Shown one piece after another: positions 55,881 to 64,000 of a stretch of 64,000 nt of DNA (positions are counted from its first letter, which is position 1; the number at the start of each line of letters is the position of its first letter). This DNA is from Aliidongia dinghuensis (GTDB taxonomy: Bacteria; Pseudomonadota; Alphaproteobacteria; ATCC43930; CGMCC-115725). The stretch is from assembly GCF_014643535.1 (NCBI RefSeq), contig NZ_BMJQ01000001.1, positions 62,001 to 126,000 on the forward strand, given 5' to 3'. Made by a program: the position numbers and the translations under genes. The notes under the pieces are model-generated. The model was not told the DNA's origin and made no database searches. It worked only from the letters and a program-made list of their open reading frames with translations.

Positions 55881-57218
55881 ATGGATACAACGCTAGGATC
55901 GGTGGGGATCGAGCGCCGATGGCGCGGCACGGCGACGCGGCAGGGCACGATCGTCTCGAGCGTGCTCGCGGCGATGCTGAGTTCGTGCCTGTTCCTGACG
56001 CGTTTCGCGCTGACGGTCGGCAAAAGCGAATTGTCGCTGGCGCTTGTCGTCGTGCTGTGCGGCACGGCGCTCCTGGTCTTGACCGGCTCGATCCGGATCA
56101 GCCCGAGCCGCCTCGGGCTCTTCGGCGTGGCGGCGGCGACGCTGCTGCTGTCGGTGATGCTGAGCGGCGGCAGCCAGCCGTCCTACATGTCGTTCGCCAA
56201 TCTGCTGCTGCTCTATGCCTGCTGGATCTTCGTGGTGCCGGACGACCGGCAGTTCGCCATGGTGATCACCACCGTTCGGCGCATGCTGCTCATCATCGCG
56301 ATCGCCGGCATCCTGCAGTTCTTCGCCCAGGTCGGGATCCACTCGCAGACGCTGTTCAACTGGGACGTCCTGCCGCGCGCGGTGATCAGCCATGGCTTCA
56401 ACTACGTCATCCCGGCGCCGGGGCTGGGCGGGCTCAACAAGTCGAACGGCTTCTTTCTGCTCGAGCCGTCGAGCCTGTCGCAGATGATGGCGATCGCCAT
56501 CATTCTCGAGCTCGAATTCTATCGCGTGTCCTGGCGGATCGGCGTGCTGGCCGCAGCCCTGGCGCTTGCCCTTTCCGGCACGGGTCTCGTGCTGTTCTGC
56601 GCGATCGTGCCGCTGTTGCTGCTGCGCCGGGGCTTTGGCGGCGTGCTGCTGGTGGCGGTGCCGGCCGTCATCCTGCTGGGCTTGATCGTGGCCGGGCCCA
56701 AGCTCGCGCTGCTGCTCGACCGCGTGCAGGAGTTCCACTCGGACCAGTCGAGCGGCTTCGCGCGCTTCCTGTCGCCGTTCTTCCTGTTCAGCGACTTCCT
56801 CTATCCGCACCTGCAGACGACGCTGTTCGGCATGGGGCCGGGCGCGATCGAAACCTTCACGAACAAGACGGCCTACCTGATCCACGACCCGACCTGGGGC
56901 AAGCTCATCTTCGAATACGGCTTCCTCGGCGCCGTGCCCCTCTCGATCTTTGTCGGATATTGCTTCTTTGCCGGCGCGCGCTCGGTCTGGCTCGCAAGCG
57001 CGCTGTTCGTCAATTACCTGCTGCTCGGCGGCAACCTGGTCGATGCCCGACTGCAGGCGATGATCCTGGCCCTGGTCGTCCTGCAGAACCGGCCGCGCGA
57101 CGTCCGCGGGGCCACCGTCCGGTCGGTGATGCCTGGTGCGCCCATGCCCCGCGCGCCCATGCCGGGCGTCAGAACTGCAGCGCCAGGCTCACATAGTCCG
57201 GTGCGCAGGGTCCGCTGA
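55881..57218 (+). CDS. O-antigen-ligase-like / Wzy-type polymerase
   Basis: 445 residues with about 11 membrane segments and a large periplasmic loop (about 155-205: FNYVIPAPGLGGLNKSNGFF, then EPSSLSQMMA). Conserved-looking GMGPGAIETFTNK and the late HDPTWGKLIFEYGFLG place it in the Wzy_C / O-antigen ligase-like superfamily. It should polymerise flipped repeat units in the periplasm. The C-terminal tail has a short Pro-rich repeat (MPGAPMPRAPMPG) and overlaps the antisense lipoprotein gene by 50 bases. It is divergent from the autokinase operon. Confidence 0.85.
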   Translation: MDTTLGSVGIERRWRGTATRQGTIVSSVLAAMLSSCLFLTRFALTVGKSELSLALVVVLCGTALLVLTGSIRISPSRLGLFGVAAATLLLSVMLSGGSQPSYMSFANLLLLYACWIFVVPDDRQFAMVITTVRRMLLIIAIAGILQFFAQVGIHSQTLFNWDVLPRAVISHGFNYVIPAPGLGGLNKSNGFFLLEPSSLSQMMAIAIILELEFYRVSWRIGVLAAALALALSGTGLVLFCAIVPLLLLRRGFGGVLLVAVPAVILLGLIVAGPKLALLLDRVQEFHSDQSSGFARFLSPFFLFSDFLYPHLQTTLFGMGPGAIETFTNKTAYLIHDPTWGKLIFEYGFLGAVPLSIFVGYCFFAGARSVWLASALFVNYLLLGGNLVDARLQAMILALVVLQNRPRDVRGATVRSVMPGAPMPRAPMPGVRTAAPGSHSPVRRVR

Positions 57219-57300
57219 GCTTGAGCGAGCCGTCCCGGCTCGCGCAGCCGGCGACTACGGCCAGTGCGAAGAGCAGGCCCGCGATCCGCAGCAACCCCAT
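57169..57300 (-). CDS. Small lipoprotein, antisense-overlapping the polymerase gene
   Basis: 43 residues, MGLLRIAGLLFALAVVAGC then ASRDGSLKLSG and PCAPDYVSLALQF. The start is a textbook lipoprotein signal with lipobox VVAGC (Cys19), and GGAGG lies six to seven bases before ATG 57300. The Ala after the Cys favours outer-membrane sorting. A second Cys sits in GPCAPDYV. The last 50 bases overlap the end of the polymerase gene on the other strand. I do not recognise the family. Proximity to export genes suggests a small accessory of polysaccharide secretion. Confidence 0.65.
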   Translation of the reverse strand: MGLLRIAGLLFALAVVAGCASRDGSLKLSGPCAPDYVSLALQF

Positions 57301-57429
57301 GGCAGCCTCCGCCGAAATCCTTCAGCCGACATAGGGAAGTGGCGCCGCCGCCTGCTGCGGTCAATAGGGGCTGCGGTTAATGAGGGCTGCGGAGGGACGC
57401 CGCTCTTGGCCCGTGTATCGTCGGTCCGG

Positions 57430-58593
57430 TCAGGCGTCCGCCGGCAGGGTGCGGCTCTGGCTGCGCCGGTCGATGAGGCCCTTGGCGAGCGCGGCGAGCC
57501 GGTGATAGTGCCGCTCGAACAGGAACCAGAAGACCCAGGCACCGACGTTCGCGATCACCAGGATTTCGACGAAGGTGCCGACGTCGTGGTGCGTGGGCGA
57601 GGGCCGGTGCACGGCGAACCACATCAGCACCGTGTAGTGGATGAGGTAGAGCGAATAGCTGTAGTCGGCGATCCGGTCGATCGCCCGGCTGACGAAGCGC
57701 GGCACCGTGACCGGCGCCACGCCCAGCAGGAAGAAGCCGCCGAACAGGATGCCGGCCGTGAAGACCGCGAACTGCAGGTCGTAGATCCGCGTGTCGGTCA
57801 CGAACGCCCGGCCGGCGAGCAGCATCGCCGACAGCAGGATCCCGACCGTGAGGAACCAGGCCCAGCGACCGCGGCCCGGCAGCGCCTGCGGCCCGCCGCG
57901 CCGCATCAGCCGGTCCTGCGCCCAGGCAGCGGCAGCGCCGGTCGCCCAGACGAAGCTCAGGCACTGGCCGACGCCGCCCATGGCGTTGTAGATCGGCACG
58001 ATGCCGACCAAGGCCAGGATCAGGAGGTCGCGCACGGCGAGGCGCCGGAGCCGCGTCACGAAGAAGGCGAGATAGCCGAAGGTGAGATAGATCCACCATT
58101 CGATCGCCACGGTCCAGAACGGCCGGCCCGAGCCGAACGCCTCGATGAACCAGGGCCGATCGGGGCTGCCAAGCCTGCGCAGGATCTGGAACACCGGGAA
58201 TTCCTGCAGCATCACCAGGTTGCCGAGCCACTGCAGCGGCGTCGAGCTTGCCGCATAGGGATAAGCCGGCAGGTCGTGCATCAGGCTGTCGACCAGCGCC
58301 ACCAGCACCAGCGCCGGCAGGTAGGCCGAGAAGATGCGGCAGAACCGGTCGATCACGTAATGGCCGAAGCGATAGTCGGACCGGTCGCGCTTCTGCCGTA
58401 CGCTGAGCGCAATGAGAAAGCCCGAGAGCAGAAAGAACACGAGCACGCCGAACTGCTCCCAGCGGCCGCCGCGGTCGTGGCCGGCGAGGAAATAGGCCGT
58501 GCTGTGGCCGACGAGGACGATCTGGGCGGCGAGCGCGCGGACCAGATTGAGATAATCGACCTGGCAGGGCGCCAGCTTGACGGAGTGGGCCAT
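57430..58593 (-). CDS. Membrane acyltransferase (acyltransferase_3 family), second copy
   Basis: 387 residues with about ten membrane segments. VDYLNLVRALAAQIVLVGHS carries the family Arg and His, and GVLVFFLLSGFLIALSV and FWTVAIEWWIYLTFGYLAF follow. It should decorate the polymer with an acyl group. It differs from the acyltransferase at 46958-48175, so the polymer may carry two kinds of substituent. Its ATG shares one base with the stop of the GT2 gene upstream (TGATG), which implies coupling. Confidence 0.92.
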   Translation of the reverse strand: MAHSVKLAPCQVDYLNLVRALAAQIVLVGHSTAYFLAGHDRGGRWEQFGVLVFFLLSGFLIALSVRQKRDRSDYRFGHYVIDRFCRIFSAYLPALVLVALVDSLMHDLPAYPYAASSTPLQWLGNLVMLQEFPVFQILRRLGSPDRPWFIEAFGSGRPFWTVAIEWWIYLTFGYLAFFVTRLRRLAVRDLLILALVGIVPIYNAMGGVGQCLSFVWATGAAAAWAQDRLMRRGGPQALPGRGRWAWFLTVGILLSAMLLAGRAFVTDTRIYDLQFAVFTAGILFGGFFLLGVAPVTVPRFVSRAIDRIADYSYSLYLIHYTVLMWFAVHRPSPTHHDVGTFVEILVIANVGAWVFWFLFERHYHRLAALAKGLIDRRSQSRTLPADA

Positions 58594-59564
58594 CAGGAAC
58601 GGTGGGCTGCAGGGTGGGCCGCGAGCAGGCTGCGCAGCGCGCGGCGGATCGCCTTGCCGGGCCTGAGCGCCGAGGCGAGAGCCAAGTAGGCGTAAGCCGT
58701 GGTCTTGCGCCCGCCGACGAGTGCAGTGGTCGAGCGCCGGTAAAGCCCGTCCGACATGAGCTGCGCCCGCAAGGCCAAGCGCTCGCCGATCGGCCGGCGC
58801 CGCTCGTGCTCGAGGAACGCGTCATAGCTGAGCGTTGGCCGGCCGTCCCGTGCCGCATAGAAATTATGATAGGTCCAGCGCACGCTCATGAACTGCCGGG
58901 TCGCCGTGCGCGCCGAGATCGCGCCCGCATGGACGCGGTAGTGCAGCAGGATCTCCGGCTGGATCAGGATCGGCGCGCCGGTCGCCAGCATGCGTGCGAA
59001 CAGGTCGACGTCCTCGGCAGGTTCGGCCGCCGAATTGTAGCCGCCGAGGTCGACGGCCGCCCGCCGGCGGAAGATCATGCTCGGGTGCAGGAAGCTCAAA
59101 GGCTCGCGCGCCTCGATGAAGCGGGTGAGTTCGTCGCGCGTGCGCGGCAGCGGCATGCGGCTCCCATGGCTGCACCCGTCGGTATCGATGATCTCGTAAT
59201 AGCTGCCCGCCGCGATCAGGTCCGGGTTGGCCACGACGAAGGCCAATTGCCGCTCGAGCCGCTCGGGCAGCATCAGGTCGTCGCAATCGAGCCGGGCGAT
59301 CCAGTCGGCCCGCGATGCCGCGATGCCGCGGTTCAGCGTGTCGGCGATGCCGGAGTTGGACTTGGCGATCGGACGGATGCGCGCATCGCGCTGGGCATAG
59401 TGCTGGATGATCCGGGCGCTGTCGTCGGTCGAGCCGTCGTCGACCAGGATCAGCTCGAAGTCGCCCAGCGTCTGGTCGAGCACGCTGTCGATCGAGGCGG
59501 CGAGATATGCGGCCCCGTTATAGATCGGCATCACGACGGAGACGCGTGGTGCGGCGGATGTCAT
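58593..59564 (-). CDS. Glycosyltransferase family 2, second copy
   Basis: 323 residues with a GT-A fold: VSVVMPIYNGAAYLAASIDS, FELILVDDGSTDDSA, WIARLDCDDLMLPERLE (D-x-D), and AEPAEDVDLFARML for the catalytic base region. It starts a two-gene unit with the acyltransferase. It differs from the GT2 at 49437-50477. Confidence 0.93.
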   Translation of the reverse strand: MTSAAPRVSVVMPIYNGAAYLAASIDSVLDQTLGDFELILVDDGSTDDSARIIQHYAQRDARIRPIAKSNSGIADTLNRGIAASRADWIARLDCDDLMLPERLERQLAFVVANPDLIAAGSYYEIIDTDGCSHGSRMPLPRTRDELTRFIEAREPLSFLHPSMIFRRRAAVDLGGYNSAAEPAEDVDLFARMLATGAPILIQPEILLHYRVHAGAISARTATRQFMSVRWTYHNFYAARDGRPTLSYDAFLEHERRRPIGERLALRAQLMSDGLYRRSTTALVGGRKTTAYAYLALASALRPGKAIRRALRSLLAAHPAAHRS

Positions 59565-59863
59565 AGGTCGGCTTCCAGCAGCAGAAACGGATGAAGGTGC
59601 GGCTGGTCAACGCCAGACCCTAGCCGAAGGGTCCCGAAATGTCGCCCGGCTTTTCATCGATTGCTCCCTAAATTCCACAAAAACGGGCGTGCGCTGCGGG
59701 AACGAACCGGTCACCACCTTGTTTGCGTGGCGCGTCTCGGGGAAATATGTCGATATTGCGCCGCACAAACGGCGTGCCGAACGTCTCAGAATCTTGCGCT
59801 TTGAGGATCTTGCCACTGCGGGCCGCACTCCGTGCCTCGCGCCGATCGCGAGGGGATTTCACG
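59565..59863. other. Divergent spacer between GT2 and GT8-like genes
   Basis: About 300 bases. It would hold promoters in both directions. In-frame upstream starts of the GT8-like gene at 59723 or 59747 would extend coding into it, but the added residues are Arg-rich and look non-coding. Confidence 0.35.
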
Positions 59864-60808
59864 GTGCCAGCGAAGCTTCAGCCATCCGAGCAGCAACCGG
59901 GCAAACTGCTGATCGTCAGCTCGTCCGACACGAAGTTTTTCGGTCTGCTCAAGGACATGATCCTGTCGCTCGAGCGACTGGCGCGCCAGCCGGCGAGCCG
60001 GATCCCGGCTTACGCCCTAGGCATCGTCGACCTGGGTCTGTCGGACGAGGATCGCGCCTGGCTCGCCGAGCGGGATGCGATGATCGTGGCACCCCGGCCG
60101 CATATGGGCGCGGGCTCGCTCGACCGGCCGCTCGAGCTTGCGTTCCTGGTGCGGCCGTTCCTGCCGGAATATTTCCCCGGCTACGACATCTATTGCTGGA
60201 TCGATTCCGACGTCTGGCTGCAGAACGAGGACGCAGTGCTGGGGCTCGTCGACGGGGCGGCCGAAGCGGGCATGGCGATCGCCCACGAGAACGAGCGCGC
60301 CTATCGCTTCCAGCGCTGGCTGTTTCTGTGGACGGCGAAGCATTTCGTCCTGGGATACGGCCCGTTCCGCGGCGCATGGCTCTTGACCCGGCCGCATCTC
60401 AACGCCGGCATGTTCGCGATCCGCGCCGGGGCACCGCATTGGGCGGCCTGGGCGCGACGCTACAAGGCCGCGATCGACAAGACCGGCAAGATCACGCCGC
60501 ACGATCAGTTCGCGCTCAACCAGGCGATCTATCAGGACCGGCTGCCGACCCGCTTCCTCGATGCCAGCGCCAACTGGATCTGCGATCGCGGTGTGCCGAT
60601 GTGGAACGACGAGGCCGGCGCCTTCTGCCGGCCTTACGCGCCCTATGAGACGATCTCGGCCTTGCATCTGGCCGGCCCGGGCAAGCGGACGGCCTATCGG
60701 ATCGCACGCACCGGCGGCGGCTCGTTTACGACCATGATCCGGTATGGTGCCGCACCTGTGCCGGCGCCGGCGGCCGAACCGGCCGGCCTGTCGGTTGCGG
60801 CGCATTGA
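59864..60808 (+). CDS. GT8-like glycosyltransferase
   Basis: 314 residues if started at GTG 59864, preferred because GAGGGG lies eight bases upstream and the conserved domain begins soon after (KLLIVSSSDTKFFGLLKDM). ATG 59747 is the alternative. The D-x-D motif is CWIDSDVW (Asp114 and Asp116). NAGMFAIRAG and DQFALNQAIYQ resemble acceptor and metal-binding parts of GT8-type enzymes. It transfers a sugar in repeat-unit assembly. It lies 13 bp before the next GT4 gene. Confidence 0.75.
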   Translation: MPAKLQPSEQQPGKLLIVSSSDTKFFGLLKDMILSLERLARQPASRIPAYALGIVDLGLSDEDRAWLAERDAMIVAPRPHMGAGSLDRPLELAFLVRPFLPEYFPGYDIYCWIDSDVWLQNEDAVLGLVDGAAEAGMAIAHENERAYRFQRWLFLWTAKHFVLGYGPFRGAWLLTRPHLNAGMFAIRAGAPHWAAWARRYKAAIDKTGKITPHDQFALNQAIYQDRLPTRFLDASANWICDRGVPMWNDEAGAFCRPYAPYETISALHLAGPGKRTAYRIARTGGGSFTTMIRYGAAPVPAPAAEPAGLSVAAH

Positions 60809-60821
60809 GGGGGCGGTCCGG

Positions 60822-62015
60822 ATGCGCGTTGCCCTGATCGATCCGTCGCTCTTCACGCTGCCCTATGACGAACGGCTGGCCGAGGCGCTGCTGCGGCGCG
60901 GCCACCGGGTCGAGTTCTTCGGCAAGGCCCTGGGGCCGCGCGACGCGCCGCCGCAGAGCGTGCCGCTGCGCCAGCATTTCTATCGCGAGCTCAACACCCT
61001 CGGCGTCGACCACTGGCCTCGCGTGCCGGCAAAGCTCGCGAAAGGCTTCTTCCATGCGCGCGCCATGGCGTCGCTTGCCCGGCAGCTCGCGCGCGAACGG
61101 CCCGACGTCATCCATTTCCAATGGGTGCCGCTGCCGGTGGTCGACCGCCTGTTCCTCGGGCGCTTCGCCCGGGTGGCACCCCTCGTCATCACCTGCCACG
61201 ATTCGCAGCCGTTCAACGCCAATCCGGGCGCTGCGGTGCAGCGGCTGGGGGCCACCACGATCCTGACGCGCTTCGACCGGGTCATCATCCACACCGAGCA
61301 GGCGCGGCCGCGGCTTGCCGCCTATGGCGTCGAGGCGCGACGGGTGCAGCGCATCGCGCATGGCTTCCTCGACGAATCGGCGCCGACGGCCCCACCGCCC
61401 GCGATCGAGGCGGGGCGTCCGGTGCGCTTCCTGCTGTTCGGCAAGATCAAGCCCTACAAGGGCATCGACCTGATGATCGAGGCCGTGAAGCGCCTCGCCC
61501 CGGAGACGCGGCGGCAGGTCGAAGTCCTGGTCATCGGCAAGCCCTACATGGACACGGCGCCGCTGGCCGCCGCCGCGGCCGGCATGCCCGAGATCCGCTT
61601 CGACTTCCGCTTCGTGCCGGACGAGGAGATGGCCCATCTGTTCCGCTGGGCCGACGTGCTGGCCTTTCCCTATCGCGAGATCGAGATGAGCGGGGTGCTG
61701 ATGGCGGCGCTCAAGACGGCGCGTCCCATGGTCGCCTCCAACATCGGCGGCTTTGCGGAATTGCTCACCGATGGCGAGACCGGCTTCCTGGTGCCGCCGG
61801 GCGAGGTCGCAGGCCTTGCCCGGGCGATCCAGCGGTTGGTCGAGGAGCCCGAGACCCGCGCGCGCATGGCCGCGGGCCTGGTCGACCTCGTCCGCGCGAT
61901 CCCGAGCTGGGACACGATCGCGGCCGAGACGGAAGGGCTTTACGCCGAAGCGATCGCCGAACGGCGCGCGGCCGAGGGCCGGCCGATCGGCGCGGCAGCC
62001 TCGCGGGCCCTCTAG
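60822..62015 (+). CDS. Glycosyltransferase family 4, second copy
   Basis: 397 residues with a GT-B fold: MRVALIDPSLFTLPYDERLA at the N-terminus, PLVITCHDSQPFNANPG in the acceptor half, and FLLFGKIKPYKGIDLMIEAV and EMSGVLMAALKTARPMVA in the donor half (E-x7-E variant). It follows the GT8-like gene on the same strand and probably acts in the same pathway. GAGGGGG precedes ATG 60822. Confidence 0.92.
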   Translation: MRVALIDPSLFTLPYDERLAEALLRRGHRVEFFGKALGPRDAPPQSVPLRQHFYRELNTLGVDHWPRVPAKLAKGFFHARAMASLARQLARERPDVIHFQWVPLPVVDRLFLGRFARVAPLVITCHDSQPFNANPGAAVQRLGATTILTRFDRVIIHTEQARPRLAAYGVEARRVQRIAHGFLDESAPTAPPPAIEAGRPVRFLLFGKIKPYKGIDLMIEAVKRLAPETRRQVEVLVIGKPYMDTAPLAAAAAGMPEIRFDFRFVPDEEMAHLFRWADVLAFPYREIEMSGVLMAALKTARPMVASNIGGFAELLTDGETGFLVPPGEVAGLARAIQRLVEEPETRARMAAGLVDLVRAIPSWDTIAAETEGLYAEAIAERRAAEGRPIGAAASRAL

Positions 62016-62147
62016 TCGCGGGTCATTTGGCGGCGGTCGTCAGCCGCCAGCGTCGAGCCGCGTCCAGGCGAGCGTTTGGCCCGATGGGCAGGTAATCGGA
62101 TTTAGATACGGGCGATCCAAGGTCGCGGTGCGACGCCGGCGGCGCCG

Positions 62148-62180
62148 CCCCCGGCAAGGCGGCGATCGCCTTGCCGGGGG
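62148..62180. terminator. Hairpin between convergent GT4 and export-lipoprotein genes
   Basis: Perfect 13-base arms (CCCCCGGCAAGGC / GCCTTGCCGGGGG) with a seven-base loop. No T-run follows on either side. It could stop both convergent transcripts, perhaps with Rho. Confidence 0.5.
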
Positions 62181-62215
62181 CCGCGTGCGCGAAGGCTTCG
62201 CTGGCGCGCGCTCGC

Positions 62216-62812
62216 TCAGAACCAGCGTTCCGGCACGATCACCGTGTCGCCCGGCTCGATGCCGGTCGACTGATCGGCCGTATATTGCTGGTGCTGCGGA
62301 TCGCCATGGCGGATCACGCGCAGGTCTTCCTTCTTGGCGCGGTAGGTGTAGCCGCCGGCGAGCGCCACGGCGTTGATGGCGCGCAGGTCGCCCGACCAGT
62401 CGTAGCTGCCGGGCTTCGCCACCTCGCCCACGACATAGACCGGCAGGTGATGCGTCACCACGACCGAGACGCTCGGGTTGACGACGATGCCGCCGCGGCC
62501 GAGCCGGTCGCGCAGCGCCCCTTCGGCCTGCATCGGCGTGAGGCCGGCGACCTTGGTGCGGCCGGCCAGCAGGACCGAGACTTCGCCGCTATCGTCGATC
62601 ACTTGTTCGCCGGTCAATTGGTCCTGGCCGAACACGGTGATGGACACGGTGTCGCCGACATGGAGGAGGTTCGCATCGGTGGTCGCTTCCGGGGCGTTGG
62701 GCGGCGCCGTTTCGGCGCAGCCGGCGACCAGGCCTGCCAGCGCCAGGCCGAGCAGGGGGGCTCCGAAGCGGGGAGCGAAGCGGGCAGCTATGTTGGAGCC
62801 TGCGCGAGGCAT
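62216..62812 (-). CDS. Wza-type polysaccharide export lipoprotein (OPX)
   Basis: 198 residues, within the range of short OPX proteins such as GumB and HfsD. Lipobox LAGLVAGC (Cys32). The poly-export domain has LLHVGDTVSITVFGQDQLTG, ISGE-like DDSGEVSVLLAGRTKVAGLT, and an SLBB-type region VYVVGEVAKPGSYDWSG. It sits at the outer membrane and works with the tyrosine autokinase to export the polymer. It lies 25 bp downstream of the barrel-protein gene, same strand. Confidence 0.94.
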   Translation of the reverse strand: MPRAGSNIAARFAPRFGAPLLGLALAGLVAGCAETAPPNAPEATTDANLLHVGDTVSITVFGQDQLTGEQVIDDSGEVSVLLAGRTKVAGLTPMQAEGALRDRLGRGGIVVNPSVSVVVTHHLPVYVVGEVAKPGSYDWSGDLRAINAVALAGGYTYRAKKEDLRVIRHGDPQHQQYTADQSTGIEPGDTVIVPERWF

Positions 62813-62837
62813 GGTGTGGTTCCCTTCTGATCCGGCC

Positions 62838-64000
62838 TCAGAACTGCTTCTTGAAGGTCAGCATGAGGATGTTGTCGTTGAAGGTGCGGCTGGCATTGGA
62901 CGTGAGGTTTTGGAACATGTAGTCGACGCCCACGATGAAGCCGCGGAGCGCCTCGTACTCCACGCGCCCGTCCGTCGAGATGATGTCGTAGCGGCGCGTG
63001 GATTTCTGCAGCGTGCGGGCATCGTAGCTCGCGGAGGCCTTGAGCAGCAGGTCGCGCTTCAGCTCATGGCTGACCGTCAGCGTCGTCATGTCGTGGACGT
63101 AGCCGGGGCTCTCCGCGAACAGATCCTCGAAATATTCGTGGGTGAACTTGATGTCGGCCTGCGTAAGGTCCGTCGGCGACCAGAGCAGGTCCAAGACCAC
63201 GTCCGGCTTGTTGATCGTGCCGTAGCGCGGGTCGGCGTAATCCTGCGTCTGCCAGCCGCCGGTGATCGAGATCAGGAACAGGCTGTCGATATCGAACACG
63301 AAGCCCGCATCGCTGCGCACGCCGTTGCTGTCGCGGTGGAAGCCCGAGGCGTCGGTCTCGCGGCCGAAGGTGCGGCCGTCGGGGCGGATCTCCAGGAAGG
63401 CCTTCTGCTGGCCGAAGAACGTATGGTCGTACCGGACGTCGCCGAAGATCTCCTGGCGGTCGCGGTCGTTCGTGATGATCTGGCCCTGGGAGCCGAAGGA
63501 CTGGTCGAAGATGCTCTGGTTGACGCCCATCGTGACGGTCACGAGGTTGCTGGACCCGTTGCCGAGAGCAACGCCGGTCTCACCGTCGTAGAGCAGGTAG
63601 GTCGCGGGCTGGAAGCCGTTGATCGTGTTCGGATCGCTGCGCGGCACGGACAGGCGCTGCACGCCGCCCTGTGCGAACAGGCTGACGTCCCGGCCGATCT
63701 GGTCCGAGAGGTTGAGGCGCGCGCCGCCCTGCCAATAATCCTCGTTCGGCAGCGTGATATAGCGGCGCTCCTGATAGTTCAGGTCGAGCAGCGCCCGGAA
63801 GCCGTCGTAGTGGTAGTCGCCGCTGATCCGCCCGCCGTAGTCGACGAAGCCGTCGCCTTTGACCCCGGTCTGCTGGGCGAAGACGTTGTCGTTGTATCCC
63901 AAATCTGCCACGGCGGATGCCTGGAACGACACGGCGCCGATCTGCGTTCCTGGGACCGAGGTGCGTCGGTCGAATCTGTCCTGCAGCAGCTCGTGCGGAC
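62838..64000 (-). CDS. Outer-membrane beta-barrel protein (BBP2-like), 5' end outside the window
   Basis: At least 386 residues; the frame stays open to the window edge, so the true start and signal peptide are not visible. It shows many amphipathic strands, the family opening VADLGYNDNVFAQQ, repeated aromatic strand ends and a C-terminal FKKQF with terminal Phe typical of outer-membrane proteins. It matches the putative beta-barrel porin 2 group, found in Wzy-type EPS loci (VpsM-like) where it may provide the outer-membrane channel for short OPX proteins. An internal GTG at 63932 is an unlikely start because upstream codons continue family-like sequence. Confidence 0.85.
   Translation of the reverse strand, partial: PHELLQDRFDRRTSVPGTQIGAVSFQASAVADLGYNDNVFAQQTGVKGDGFVDYGGRISGDYHYDGFRALLDLNYQERRYITLPNEDYWQGGARLNLSDQIGRDVSLFAQGGVQRLSVPRSDPNTINGFQPATYLLYDGETGVALGNGSSNLVTVTMGVNQSIFDQSFGSQGQIITNDRDRQEIFGDVRYDHTFFGQQKAFLEIRPDGRTFGRETDASGFHRDSNGVRSDAGFVFDIDSLFLISITGGWQTQDYADPRYGTINKPDVVLDLLWSPTDLTQADIKFTHEYFEDLFAESPGYVHDMTTLTVSHELKRDLLLKASASYDARTLQKSTRRYDIISTDGRVEYEALRGFIVGVDYMFQNLTSNASRTFNDNILMLTFKKQF

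Overview
The window is GC-rich chromosomal DNA with dense genes, short spacers and GGAGG-type ribosome sites. It looks like a free-living, metabolically versatile alphaproteobacterium. The case rests on a Form I 'red-type' RuBisCO operon with its CbbX activase and a divergent CbbR, a four-component aromatic-ring dioxygenase, valine-degradation genes and a large exopolysaccharide locus. I cannot fix the genus; a Rhodospirillales or Hyphomicrobiales soil or plant-associated bacterium would fit. I saw no tRNA, rRNA, CRISPR array, transposase or integrase.

Layout. 44-1819: an MDR oxidoreductase and an SDR-like protein, closed by a strong terminator. 2150-5398: a secreted alginate-lyase-like protein, a secreted DUF4832-type protein and a small secreted protein. 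5468-5545 is a 25-codon remnant of a methyltransferase gene. 5648-14407 (minus): a complete cbb operon, transcribed cbbL-cbbS-cbbE-cbbX-cbbF-cbbP-cbbT-cbbA, with divergent cbbR at 14536. 15521-23284: an aromatic-acid module with MFS transporter, Rieske ferredoxin, dioxygenase beta and alpha, divergent ferredoxin reductase, IclR regulator, amino-acid-type binding protein and a CmcJ/NvfI-like oxidoreductase. 23456-25532: an unusual pair, a trypsin-like protease and an unrecognised 348-residue partner. 25697-39596: mostly unrelated metabolic, transport and LysR-regulator genes, including an amidase, a hydrolase/OsmC fusion, a TrmH-type RNA methyltransferase and a periplasmic LprI/SPRY fusion. 40251-43916: acyl-CoA dehydrogenase, 3-hydroxyisobutyrate dehydrogenase and aldehyde dehydrogenase, flanked and interrupted by palindromic extragenic repeats. 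44066-46567: a large secreted PA14/glycosidase-like protein.

46958-64000 is an exopolysaccharide locus. It holds two membrane acyltransferases, five glycosyltransferases (two GT4, two GT2, one GT8-like), a Wzx-type flippase, a methyltransferase, a Wzc/GumC-type tyrosine autokinase, a Wzy-like polymerase, a Wza-type export lipoprotein and an outer-membrane barrel protein running off the right edge. A 43-residue lipoprotein gene at 57169-57300 lies there antisense to the end of the polymerase gene. The parts fit a Wzx/Wzy-dependent pathway: repeat units are built and decorated on the inner face, flipped, polymerised in the periplasm and exported through the Wzc/Wza/barrel machinery. No priming glycosyltransferase is visible, so it is probably outside the window.

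The best candidates for something undescribed are the protease/partner pair, the LprI-SPRY fusion, the small antisense lipoprotein and the PA14-glycosidase protein beside the polysaccharide locus. Functions are assigned from motifs read by eye. No database search was run.
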